Assembly: GCA_024516155.1 (NCBI GenBank)
Contig: JAJJXM010000049.1
Coordinates: 62,001 to 126,000, forward strand
Length of the DNA: 64,000 bases
Direction: 5' to 3'
From: Pyronema omphalodes
Taxonomy: Eukaryota > Ascomycota > Pezizomycetes > Pezizales > Pyronemataceae
The notes under the pieces are model-generated. The model searched no databases, had not been told where the DNA came from, and saw nothing but the letters and a program-made list of their open reading frames with translations. Position numbers and translations under genes: made by a program. This document shows, in pieces, positions 1-11,424 of this stretch. Numbering within the stretch: the stretch's first letter is position 1; each line of letters begins with the position of its first letter.

Positions 1-3000
1 CTGAATCGACAACAAATGAATGTTGTTCGGGTAATTTTCCTGCATACGGACAAAAAGAGATTTCTCGTAAGAGAACTTGGCGGCATGACGGGACAAGACG
101 GTAGGAGGAAGCTGCTGAGGATCTCCAACGAGAATACATTTCTCGCAACCAAACTTGAGTGGGATCAAGGCGGAAAGCTCAACGGATTGTGCTGCTTCAT
201 CAATGATAACTGTCTCGAAGTCTACGTTAACATTCCTAAGCATCTCATGACCAGCCCCAGACAAGGTAGCGCAAATAATCTGAGACTCGTTGATAATCTG
301 TTGCTGGCATTGTCTCCTCAGGATTTCGGCATTGCGGCCGGACTCTTTCTTCTGATCACGTTGAATATCGAGTTGTCTACGCAGATCACGAATCTTGGCC
401 GAAAGGGCGTCGACTTCCGGCAACAAGTTTCCGGGGTCCAGTTTCTTAGCACGGGCATCGTCAAGTTGCTGTTGCTTTTGGTTACGTTCCTCTACCGCTT
501 TGGTGTGTTGTTCTCGCAAGTCATCCATGCCGAGGGCGTTTCCTTTGTTGGTGTTATTTGTAGGTGCCATACGTTGATCGACTAACTCCTCGAGGGTGAC
601 ATCGCGTACTTCTGCGTTGATGGCATCCGAGCGACCGAGACGGACAATACCAGGGGTCCAAGTTTCTCCGTTGATAGACCTAAGTCCTTGCTTAAAACGA
701 ATAACCAACTCGTCCACAGCAGCGTTGGACGGGGCACAGACAAGAATTTTCTTGGCAACTGGTTTTTTGGATGGTTTGTCGGAAGTTTGAGGGAGTGATT
801 TCATGGAGCTCAACAAAGCGCCCGCAATTCCAACAACAGTCTTTGTTTTACCAGTTCCAGGAGGTCCTTGAATAAGCGTAAAACCATTACTGTTGGTTGC
901 TGCAATAATGGCTTTCGCCTGAGGCTCGTTGACATTGTAGAGGTCCTGGGTCATGGTGATCTGGTCTGCTGTTGGCTCTATCAACTCACCAGGTTTGGCC
1001 AACAAGATTTCTTCTTTGAGATCGTAGTATTGCAAGCAAATCAATGATGCGTACTCTCTCTCGAGGGGAGTTAAACTATTCACATAATCAGTATTCCATC
1101 ACAAAATCCCACGCCATTTTCCGCATACCTCATAATCTTAATGCCGTGTAGTATTCCGCCATTTCTCATATGGTTCTGTAACATCGCGGGCCCAGGATCA
1201 CACCGTAAAGATATCTCGCATTTTCCGGTGAATTTACGGTTGATGGAATGGACTCTGGCAATACAATGAGGCTCTCCGGTATTTTTCAATGGGTCTTTCC
1301 CGACGGAAAGTAAAACCACATCGGCTTCAAACCATCGATGGCGATCGGGCATACTATCAATAGTCGTCTCCAGCTCAACAAAATGGTCGGATCTCATTCG
1401 AGTGGCAATTTTAACTTCCATAATTCCGGACGGTGTTGCTTCATCTTTAGACTGCAAGAAAGACTGCCAAGCTTCCAAAAGTAGAAGGGGCTCAAATGTC
1501 TTTTGGTACGCTCCAAAAGTATTAAAACTCTTTGAGACTTGTGTGTAATCCTTAGCGGTTTTACCGGGAGGAAAGTCATCATTGTGGAAGAAATCCCATT
1601 TGAATATCTGTTTGTAGAGCCCAGACATATCGGGTGCAACTCGAGCACGCATATCTTTGATTCTCTTGAGCTGGGGGACTTTTCTGGTGGGTGCTTTTTT
1701 CGCTGGTGCTCCGACAGTTTTCGCATCTTTGATTTCCGTCTTCGTCCTGGACCCAAGCTTGAACAGCGTGTTACCCTCGTCGTCAGAGTCTTCGTCATCA
1801 TCATCAGAATCCGGTTCCTCTGGTGCTTTTGGTTTCTTAAGAAGTATGGCCTTTTTCTGCTTCTCTCTGGCAGCCATTTCAGCCTTTCGCTTCTCCAAAA
1901 ACGATTGGGTGTCGGCCGCCTTGTGTTTCCGTAACGGGTCCGAGGTGGTTTTGACAGGTACTGTAGGCTTCTTATAGACAATCGGCTTGGATTCTTCGCC
2001 CCATTTTGGTACGGCTTGAAAGGTGAGCTTGGACTGAGTTGCGGGCTTTGGTTTCACTATGAGAGTAGAGGCTTTAATCATGTCCTCGTCCGTAATACCG
2101 GAGCTGCCATATTCGTCGTCGGATAGTTCGATGACAGTCTTTTGAACTATTCGGGGATCGTTAGTATCGGAACTCCTAAATCACTAGAAAAAGAGTGTAC
2201 CTGGAACAAAGTCCGGCGATAGACGAGACGCTGCAACAGATAATTCAGTTTTTTGCGTGACAGTAAGATTCGTTAAAGCTGGAGTTCCATCGTAGTTAGG
2301 GAATGATTCTGGGTAGAGAAGCTTCTTGAGATTCATGAAGTAACCCTTCTCCTGTTGGTCATCTACTATTGGCACCTCCTTTTCGGCAAGAAGACCAAGG
2401 ATTTTGCACATGAGCTTCTGGCATGTCTGTAGCAAATGGTCGTCTTGAATACTCAGGATATAAGTAAAAGGATTGAGAGCCTTGTATGCATCCAGTAGTA
2501 ACAGATGTGACATTGGCGTGTCCTTGTCCTTGGCAATTTCGACATTCGCTGTAAGAGCTTGCTCGAATGTCCAGAAGTTATCGAAAAGCTGTTCGGCATA
2601 GTCCATGGCGTCTCTGAGAAACTCAATCATAACAGCTTTATCCTCTGCCAGGGCCCATCTTCGACTCTGTTTGAAAATCATTCCAAGACACCTCCACTGT
2701 GTATCCCAGTACACTCTAAGTATTGTTCGCTCCAAAGCCTTCATGTCTTTTCCTCTTATTATTCCTTCTGTACGGTCACACAAAAGATCAAGCATATTCA
2801 TTCCAATCTTTACCCATCTCGGCATGCTTGCGAATAACCCGCTCCTAGCGTGCATCTTAGACAACACTTGCAGAGATAATATCGGCACTGAAAAATTTTT
2901 AACTAGCATCAAGCGTAAAGCGTCCACTTTGTCCTCAGCCTTTAATCCGGTTAATGCAACGTCTTCGGCAGACATGGCGACATCCTCGGAACGTGACATC

Positions 3001-4946
3001 ATCAGTCCTAATAGTACCTCAAACGAAGATTGATTTGAAAGAACTTCGTCTAAGGTTTCGGCTTTGCATCTACTCATAGCTCTAAGAAGCATCGCAAGCG
3101 GCTTTTCAACTCGAACCAGGCGTGCATTGAAGCGGTTCTTCTCCTCGATAAAGTCGGTTCCTTTTGGGGATATGTACAACCGATCCATCTCCAAGAAGCT
3201 TCTACACGCCTGCAGAAGCTTGATACTAAAATTGCTTTCATTCAAGGGATACCGTTGTGATACTAGGTCCCAGAGCTCTGTGCGTATATCGAGCTCGTAT
3301 TGTGGTTTTATGGGTGGCTTTTGGCGGAATAAGCACTCAAAATCGGCGCCAATGAACATGATGTCCAACTTGATAGCAGATATTATCGCTTCCTGGGCAG
3401 CACGCTGAGCCACTCGCATGTGTTTCTCCATAAGCTTATCTTCGAATACCTCCGTAGTAAACGCCGCACCTGTTGCTGACTCTTGATAATCCTTGAAAAG
3501 ATCGTTTGCCTGGCGGACCAAAACATTTCCCGTCGTAATCTCGGTATCCATTCCTCCTAGTGTTGAACTCAATATCTTCATTCCTTCTTTGAAACATAAT
3601 CCTCTTGATAATGCGGGTAAGTCATTCCGTCCGAGAATCTGTTTAAGCAATCCCGGAGCAGTTGTAGGTCGGAGAAGTGGTTCAAGTGATTCAATGTATT
3701 CTGACATCCATTCTGTTAAATCTAACAAGTCTGATTCACCTTTCGCGCCTTGCTCAGTGGTTTGAAGGAGTTTGAAAAATAAGCGGTCCTTGAAGACAAC
3801 ATCCGAGAATCCAGAAGGCGTGAGTGGGGAAATAGTCTCCCAAACATCCCGTTGTAGTTTTACCATTAAAGATTGGAATAGGCGTAGTATTGCTGGCCAG
3901 AAGGCAAAGTTTGGTTGTAGACGATGAACCGCAAGCTTAATCGGATCCCTCTCGGCGCCAGAGATACATTCTCTGATAATTTCTTTTGAGATGTTCTGTA
4001 TGATCGTTGAAATACCTCTGATAAAGCGACCAGTTCGTTCCAAGTTCGTATCTTCCTGTGCTCGTTTTGTGCATTTAGCGAGCGAGGCCGATAATTGTGT
4101 TTCGAAGATTGGTACGGTGATTCCAGGCCCCCTAACTTTCCATGACTTCTCAGCCATAGTCCGCAGTACATAATCATCCTCAAAGAGTAACGTCAAAAGA
4201 CCGGCGGCAGGGCCTTCTATGTCGAGCTCTTCAACTGCACATAGCCGCTTTATAGGGTTCTTTATGCTAGGACGCTTCAACATATCTGGAGCGCAAAAAC
4301 ATTCGTATATAGCGTTCTTCTGTTCTGGCTTCTTGTGGAGATTGCTGTACCAGGCATTCCGTGAACTAGCTGCTTCGAGATCCCTGAGGGCTTCTTGAAG
4401 TTGTGGCTCTACCCTTGATGCATCCCATTCTTCCAGGCCTCCAAAGAATGCATCGAGAGTCTCCTGCCCATGTTCCCTAAGTGATACCTCAGTCAGTACT
4501 ACTACTCACGAACCCAAGTGGAATCGAATTCCGTACGGCAGTAACTTGTTGTAGAACCCTTCTTTGGAAGCATAGAACTGCTGCACGCAGTACTTGCATC
4601 TTGCAAGCTGTTCGGCAATCCGTCCTTTGAGCCATTGCTGATTTGTTTCCTGATCCTCAAACGATAGTAACATTAACGAATGCATTGTCGAACTTATTCG
4701 AGTCGCGGTATCCTCTTCCACCGATGGTTTTCGCCCGTCAGGTCTCGTTTGGATTCGTTCGCACAGCCAATGTACCTCTTCTGGAAGGTTAACTACAACT
4801 CTGGGAGATGTTAGAGTGGTTGTCCGTAGAAGGCAGGCTCTGCGTGGTTTATGATCTCCACCATGCCCCCCCCCCCCTCCCCCCAGTTATAGGATTACGA
4901 AGTCTTACTGTAGACCATTCTGGATTGCATCCGCTATGTCGGACAT
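1..4946 (-). CDS. SEN1: Sen1-type superfamily 1 helicase (senataxin family), 3' end beyond window
   Basis: Nuclear helicase expected to unwind RNA and R-loops and act in transcription termination. My model has exons 4946-4909, 4839-4510, 4476-2201, 2146-1129 and 1075-1, with phases agreeing at every junction, and about 1579 residues visible. The N-terminal half is the helical Sen1 N-domain. A disordered, Asp/Ser-rich linker follows at about 2000-1750, then the helicase core. The core shows Walker A GPPGTGKT at about 868-845 (near residue 1290, close to the yeast position) and the DEAA box at 201-190, followed by GDPQQLPPT. The C-terminal RecA lobe lies off the left edge. The start is the ATG at 4946, which opens a 38-nt first exon. 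The intron at 4509-4477 is only 33 nt and removes an in-frame TGA. Family assignment is secure; the first exon and the 33-nt intron are inferred. Confidence 0.9.
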
Positions 4947-7130
4947 GGTGATTGTGGTCGCGCGTCTCTCGTTATATTCTTTAGTTGTGGTTGTCGTCGC
5001 GGTCTCAGTGTAGCTGTTATGACGTAGGTGCTCTTTGAAATAGACAAGATTGTCTCATACACGTCTGATTCGGTCCCCTATGACTTCGTGTTGTTCGTCA
5101 CGGTAATCTTCCACGACTCAGCTGTGCAGAGCTCAGCCAAGTTTTGCGTTTTCTTTGTCTATATGCCCCGCGCGGTGTGAACGGTTGAGGTAACGGCGGA
5201 AGGGTCGCGGCGTCGTGTACGATGAAGAACCGTTGCTGTGCAAGTGACGCGACGCTACTAACAGCCATGGCGCGTGACCGCGCTAACACCGCGTCAACCG
5301 TGGCGCTTCACAGGGCTTAGGGTTCCGGCGTCCGAAGGGCGGAATGATTCTTACTATAGACAAGCTAAAGCTCCAAATTTGTTTCAATGTCGAGTTTTAA
5401 TTGACAGATCTTCAAAGACTCTACAATCTGACCGCGAACTAAATTTGAATATGTGAGAAATTATGATGAAGCCGGTCTGTTAATGAACCACCAAGCTGCA
5501 TATGTGTTCGAGCTACCGTTCAGTAAAGCTGCAGCCTTTTATCTCCTGCGAACCTCCATCTACCTCCATCATTTGTGCTTTGCACTTTTTCATGGTTTAC
5601 TCTACAGCGAATCTGGAAGGATTGAATGAAACATGAAACATCGCCAATTCAAAGCCAGAGGTGAGCCACAATATACAAATAGACGATGCCACCGCACAGA
5701 CCATGCACCTCGCTCCTCGCCTGGTTCGCCTTCATTGGCTAGGAGTTGACAAGTCATTTTTATTACTCTGTTATGTATGATCCTCCAACATCCAACAGAA
5801 ATAGGAGCGGATAACCAATACTGACGATTCATTTAGTATTCCGAGTCTTTAAACCATACGGCATCATATGATGAGCGGTGGACCCTGACCATTCTATAGG
5901 CATGAGATATTGTGCGAGGGCGGAACTTTCGCTTCATTCACGGGTACAGTAGAATGTTTCTTTTGCAGAGGTTCTGTCAAACAGGCATGTCTAGTTTCAT
6001 CCGACTCATCCAGTCCTAATAACAATTGTTGAGTATGAGGCTGAAATCGTTGTTTCACGCTCAGCCATGGCCTTCTTCAAAGACATACTGGAAAAAAATC
6101 TCAAGATCTACTACGCATCTGCTTCAATTTCGTTCGGCGGTCTTAAAGTGGGGCAACACTTTGTGCAACAGAGCTAGAGACATCACACAACAAACTGTGG
6201 AGCGGTGGACTGATAAGCGCCTACGCTTCTTCTTATCTACGTGATTCGATGACGAAAGGGCAGGAAACAAGATCCTCATCCGAGTCTAAGAGAAATTCAA
6301 TTCCGAATGTTCTGATGTTTTTTACGGGTTGGGGATGTTAATATGTCTTCGTGCAGTTGTCACATGTGATTGGTAATTTTACGGACTTTTTCGATGCTCG
6401 CGATCTCATCCAGTGACATTCGGCAAATCGTCCTTTCCCTCATCTCAAATGGCTGTCTGGTGGGCACCACTAACCAGGTTTAACAGAGGCGATAAATTAT
6501 TCACCTTACACTTACGGCAGTGCCCTGACATTAGTGCCATCGGAGGGGAAACGCGGTAGCGAACGGGAATAGCAAGCAAGCGAATTGGTAACGGGAATAG
6601 CAGCATCGTCGCAAAGCACCCAACACCAATTGTCACGAGACAAGACTGCCAGATTCTGGCAATCTCGTCCTGCCTACACTACGTGCTCTTCAATCATAGC
6701 ATTACCACGATCTTAATCAACAACACTCACTCTCGCGGATTTGCATACGACATTTTTGCAGCTGAAGCGATGACCAGACAGGAAGGACGGACCTGACTGA
6801 CGCTGCTTTCGGCCCCGGCCTGACCCACCAGCTTACATTGTTTTTACTTTATGTTAAATTTCGGTCGCCAAGGGGTGCGGGGATCGATGGGACGAAGAAT
6901 AGGAGTTATGCAGGCGTCGCTATTCCGAGATATGCATTTAACCATGCAAGTAAGTGCAGCGCCCGCTCTGGCCAGTATGCTCAGTCTGCTCAGGTCTGCT
7001 GCACCTTTAAAGGTCTTTTTACACTCCCTTCCAGACCTGCTTCCTCCACAGCCCACTACTTCCAAACGTCTGCGCGGTATCCTCCCTACACGCTCAGACG
7101 CTGGCCGAGCGGCGGACAACTGTAGTCGGT

Positions 7131-7295
7131 CCTGAAGGTCTCATCTTGTTCGACTACTCCCAGTCTGCTCAGTTTTCCCCTGCTCACTCCCACACCTTCC
7201 GCAGCCCAGCCAATTCTGAAGGTGTCATCTTATTCGACTTTTCCTAGTCTGTTCAATTCTGAAGGTCTCATCTTGTTGGACTACTCCCACTCCGT
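7131..7295. repeat. Three degenerate ~37-bp direct repeats
   Basis: A unit beginning CTGAAGGTCTCATCTTGTT and continuing into GACTACTCCCAGTCTG occurs at about 7132, 7216 and 7259 with several mismatches. Copy spacing is uneven (about 84 and 43 bp), so this is a decayed duplication rather than a regular array. It lies about 1.1 kb upstream of the 8388 start codon. Function unknown. Confidence 0.6.
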
Positions 7296-8274
7296 CAATT
7301 CTCCCCTGCTCTATCAAAATCCTCCCCAACTCATTCCCACACCTCCTCCCGCAGCCACGATCAAATGCCTGGCTCCCGTACCGGTACACTGACCGCTGCC
7401 CAGAGCGATTCCCCATAAGGTCCCCTAGGCAGAACTAGCCAGCATCCCTCCCTGGTGTGAGATTATGAAAGAGTAACTCTCCGACGTTCCATGTCCCCGT
7501 AGTCAGTCTTGCTTTCTTGAATCGTCTATCTCTTGACTTTTCTGTCTTCACCCTTACCTCCTAGACATCCAGGTGCAGCCATCACTGCTTGTTTACCCAG
7601 ACGCCGAAGAAACAAAGTTGAAGCTCAACAACTTGCGATAGACAACTCTACTTCCACCAGATCGTCGCTGCTCAGACATGTTGGTTGTTGCAAAGTGCAG
7701 GGAGCTTCACATCTGAAAACTCGGAGCTTGCAATTGCACACTCCACTACACCTCTCGCAATCATTATTATAACCAAAGCTCCCCCTCCCATTAATGGATT
7801 TCGGCATCCAACACTGATCGGCTCACTGCGTCTTGCCATTTCCATCCGTCTCACATCGTTGTCTTTCACTAACGCGACCCACAACACCACAACCCTCGCC
7901 TCGCATCGCATCGGACGTATATACGGACAACCCTCCCTTCCCTCACCCTTCCCCTTGCTTCCTTGCTCAAAATACAAAGGTTCCGCTGCTAGGCTCCACA
8001 CCGCCGCGGAACGTATAGGGGACCAATTACCGCCCCAGTCCTCCTCGCCGTCGGCTTACAAGGCCTGCGAGCATATTTCCCGAACCGTTTGGTACACCCT
8101 GGGCTACCAAAAGTTTGTTTTTTACGCAACGCTGCTTTCGTTCCAAACGCTCACACCAACTGGCCCACCCCCCCATTATTTGCACCGAGCTGGACATTGT
8201 TACCATTTCCTTCTCATCAGTCACTACAAACAACAGGAGCTTTACTATTGACTCTGGGTTAACAAGAGTTGAGT

Positions 8275-8333
8275 GTAAGTTACTCTTCACCTATCACCAG
8301 TCCACCCTGATTACTCCTTTCTTTTGCTAACAG
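8275..8333 (+). other. Probable 5'-UTR intron of the 8388 gene
   Basis: A 59-nt stretch starts with a consensus GTAAGT donor at 8275 and ends in TTTTGCTAACAG at 8333, where GCTAAC is a good branch site next to the acceptor. It lies 54 nt before the ATG at 8388 and contains no coding sequence, so it would be a leader intron. Inferred from signals only. Confidence 0.6.
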
Positions 8334-8387
8334 ACGGATATAGCTAAAGCCGACGACGACTAGGCTGTAGTATAACCAAATACCCTG

Positions 8388-10415
8388 ATGTATTCTTCGT
8401 CAACGAATCAAGGGGGATATGTTGAATACACAGAAACCCCGACGCGACCACAGACAAGGCCATCATACAACTTATATCCTACGGTACAATCGAATCATGC
8501 ACGCTTCAACAACAATTCGACAGACGACGATGGTAGTACATTATCCTTAAGGGGGTCAAACACATTAGATCTCGCAGCATTCCTACGAGATTCAAGCCCA
8601 AAGGATTTTCAGCAAGGACCATCCAAAGGAGGAGCTACGCCCGACGAACATTTTTCATTCAGTTCAAGTGCCATGAAGAGTCTTAAATTCCTTCGGTCAC
8701 CAGCAAGTAAATCGAAGCTTAGACAGGCTGCACAACCACAGCTCCCCGAAAATGTCCGCGCGCAAAAAACCGCCAGAGGTAAAGCTTATTTATCGATTCA
8801 TGTCGACTACGATAAGAATTATCAGCCGCAGTTTCAACCTCATGATGGAAAGGATAGGTTCAGTCTGTCAGATGCCGATACCACAGCTTCTCGTGCAGAG
8901 AGTAGACCACATACTTCCGATAATAGAGTTTCGCTAAGTCCTGCGCCATGGGCAACATCTGCCCGCTCGACAAAAACTGTGGATACTGAAACTACTGAAA
9001 GCTATCAAAAATACATTATGGCTGAGCACAGTTTAAAAATTTTTCCTAATAATGCTCCTCCACGAGTTCGCTCACCGTCGATAGATGCCGTGGGCGGTGG
9101 GCGGGTTGCCGGTGGAATTCAGAATAAGCCCCTGCCAGAATTTCCACCAGCTGAAGTCTCGTCAATAGCATCGCGAGTAGAGCGAGCGCAGCGAGAGCTT
9201 GAAGAAGTCCGACAATCCCGCTCAAACCACGCCTCCCACCCGTCCTCTTCGTCTACCGCTACCACCACCTCCTTCCCCCCTGTCAAGACATCCAAGCCTT
9301 CAAAACGCCATTCCGACCCTCACGGTTACACTTACGCAGCGATCACCGCTCAATCCGACACTTCAAAGTCTCGTCGCAAATCCACCTCTACCGCTGCCCG
9401 CCGCGCTTCTCGAAGCTCCTACAGCTCTCGCTCATCAATCTACAGCACAGGCGACGAATTCATCGACATTGATGCATGGGAAGCGAGAAGACGGAGCCGG
9501 CGGCCCCCGCCTCCGCGCCCGGGCCCCCCACCTGCTCGCAGCTTACCAGCATTGCCTGAAACGCCGGGATTCCCTGCTCCCCCTAGCGGCGGACTATTAT
9601 CGCCAACCCTGCTATCACCACCTTTGCAGAGAACAACTTCGCCCAGCTTGAAGAAATCTAGGTCAAGATCACGCCAAAGAGGGGACTCAGTCTCCAGTGA
9701 CGAGGGCGCCAAGACGACCGATGAATCTGGCGGTAGGGCAGGGGATAGGACTTCAAGAGAGTTGAGGGTTAAGGCTAGAAAACTCAGGGATATGCAGCAG
9801 GTCCGGGCACGGAGGCAGGTAGCATCCAAGTCGGGAGCGAGCGCTCTCAGTAGCGATGAAGCGGAGGAGGGAGCTGCGGAACTAAGGATAATCACAACTA
9901 CGGAAGCTCCTATGAGTTGCGGCGGCAAGAGACACTCTAGTGCATCTCAGACGCTACAGCAGGACAGAAAACACACCAGCACCGGGGCGAACCTTGGCAA
10001 CCTAGCAGCTCTTAATACTCTTCAGGGGCACAGCAAAATGAGAGGAGGCAGAAGGGCAAGTGCGACCACACTTACCACTCTGAGTCCAGATTCGGACTCT
10101 TTCCCCATGCCGCCAAGGTCATCAAGGAGTTGCGCAAAAAGCTTTGCGAGCGATTGTGATTCAGAGATGGAGTCTAGATTGGAAGCGGTGGAGAGGAAGA
10201 ATCGCATGTTGGAGAAGATGCTGATTGCGGTTATTCGGGGAACGGTCGGACAGGATCAGAGACAGAAGCAGCTACAGCGTGCGGAATCGGTAGATGATCT
10301 TCTGAGGCAGTTGACGTTGGTGGAGAAAGAGCCGGATCTTGCAAGTGCAAGAAATGGAGGCGTCACTACAATGGGTGGTGGAATGGTGAGCGCACCGGGA
10401 AGTGCTGTTCCTTAG
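8388..10415 (+). CDS. Serine-rich, largely disordered protein with C-terminal coiled coil, function unknown
   Basis: A single uninterrupted 675-residue ORF. I do not recognise a named family. Composition is low-complexity: Ser/Thr-rich N-terminal third; long Ser-Arg and Pro-rich middle, including a PPPPRPGPPPARSLPALP stretch around residues 370-390; basic clusters throughout. Near residues 590-620 the sequence from SEMESRLEAVERKNRMLEKM has heptad spacing typical of a short coiled coil, followed by a leucine-rich segment. No signal peptide, membrane segment or zinc motif is visible. Start chosen at the first ATG after a leader intron; the ATG is preceded by stops in frame. The pattern fits a fungal cytoskeletal, polarity or signalling scaffold, but that is only an impression. 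Existence as a gene is likely from its length and conserved-looking ends. Confidence 0.75.
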   Translation: MYSSSTNQGGYVEYTETPTRPQTRPSYNLYPTVQSNHARFNNNSTDDDGSTLSLRGSNTLDLAAFLRDSSPKDFQQGPSKGGATPDEHFSFSSSAMKSLKFLRSPASKSKLRQAAQPQLPENVRAQKTARGKAYLSIHVDYDKNYQPQFQPHDGKDRFSLSDADTTASRAESRPHTSDNRVSLSPAPWATSARSTKTVDTETTESYQKYIMAEHSLKIFPNNAPPRVRSPSIDAVGGGRVAGGIQNKPLPEFPPAEVSSIASRVERAQRELEEVRQSRSNHASHPSSSSTATTTSFPPVKTSKPSKRHSDPHGYTYAAITAQSDTSKSRRKSTSTAARRASRSSYSSRSSIYSTGDEFIDIDAWEARRRSRRPPPPRPGPPPARSLPALPETPGFPAPPSGGLLSPTLLSPPLQRTTSPSLKKSRSRSRQRGDSVSSDEGAKTTDESGGRAGDRTSRELRVKARKLRDMQQVRARRQVASKSGASALSSDEAEEGAAELRIITTTEAPMSCGGKRHSSASQTLQQDRKHTSTGANLGNLAALNTLQGHSKMRGGRRASATTLTTLSPDSDSFPMPPRSSRSCAKSFASDCDSEMESRLEAVERKNRMLEKMLIAVIRGTVGQDQRQKQLQRAESVDDLLRQLTLVEKEPDLASARNGGVTTMGGGMVSAPGSAVP

Positions 10416-11424
10416 AGACCTGCAGGGGAACCAAAATTGGATACTGGGGAACCGAAATTTTGGATACCGGACACTTCAACACCGAATACTGGACATTGGA
10501 CACTGGAACACAAAGGGGAGCAATAAGTGTAATTCCTAATACCGTACCTAATTCTTCCTCCGCCAAAGCACCCTTGATTCAACTTCAACCGTATGTTTTA
10601 TGATAAAAAAAATCACCTTTCACGCTAAACACGATTGTTTTTCCCCCCTTCAAAAACATAACATACCAACTCTGGATTGTTTTTTTTTTTTTTCGTTTGT
10701 TTTTTTCGCAGCAAAACCGTCATTGTCCAATATCGAATTATACCCCACCAGCATTTATTTTGTTTGTAGCATCGAAGCAATGCATGCTTTACAGTTCTGT
10801 TTTTATTGTTGTTTTCGGCTTCTTTTGGTTTTTCTTGTTACAGTTGATAGGGATTAGTGTTTTAAATCTTTGCTTTATTGTTTATCAAAGGAGTTTAGGG
10901 AGTGTCATTGCAATTGGAAGGTTGTTTGAGTAGCTTAGTTATTATACCAAGGGATTTTTTCGGGAGGCGGCGTCAGTTAGTTTGTGGGCGAGAGAACTGC
11001 GAACATAGTTGCGTAGCTGGGAGAGGATTGGATATTGGAGGCCGACTTAGGGGTTTTTTTTGTACTTACAGTACCTTATTTTTTTTACATTCCCACCCAG
11101 TTATCGAATCGACACCATATCTGGGAGACCTAGTTCGTTCTAAGATAAGCCGAACCATTTTGGCCTCTAGGTTCATTCATTCGTGAAACATTTTTTGGAC
11201 CCTTCAGGCTTCATGACCCAGGGTCCCTCACTAGTCCTTAATTCCTCATCTAAAATCACTCGCCACACCAACGAGAACAGGTTAGCAGACTCCATGACGT
11301 CGCTCAGTTTAGCGAGGACGCGAAGCCCCATCCCTGCCCTCTGCATCTCCACCACGGCTGTGAACCGCAATCAAATTCCTACGAAATCAAAACGACAGTA
11401 GGAACCCACCTCTCTCCGCACATA
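10416..11424. other. Intergenic, T-rich
   Basis: About 1 kb holding the 3' region of the 8388 gene and the promoter of the Nudix gene. Just after the stop codon, 10436-10515 carries imperfect short repeats around GGATACTGG and GGACACTGG. From about 10670 to 11100 it is T-rich with long T runs. I see no coding sequence. Confidence 0.6.

Larger units (their letters stand above)
4947..8387. other. Intergenic region between SEN1 and the 8388 gene
   Basis: About 3.4 kb with no ORF that looks coding. It holds the SEN1 promoter on its left and the long leader of the 8388 gene on its right. The stretch from about 7000 to 8350 is pyrimidine-rich on the + strand, as fungal promoters and leaders often are. 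Three degenerate copies of a roughly 37-bp sequence lie at 7131-7295. A 188-codon ORF at 7685-8251 has no recognisable family, is Ser/Thr/Pro/Leu-biased from the CT-rich sequence and overlaps the presumed leader; I do not call it a gene. Confidence 0.6.

Noticed and set aside
16..585. 189-codon + strand ORF over the SEN1 helicase exon
   Set aside because: Antisense shadow; the minus strand reads an intact helicase with DEAA and GDPQQLPPT motifs.
1080..1128. C-terminal residues of an apparent separate 333-residue protein ending at 1080
   Set aside because: These codons lie inside a 53-nt SEN1 intron (1076-1128); splicing it out joins KIM to SLTPLEREY as expected for Sen1.
7685..8251. 188-codon + strand ORF upstream of the serine-rich gene
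   Set aside because: Composition follows the CT-rich leader, no family features, and it lies in the presumed 5' leader with a better-supported ORF following.
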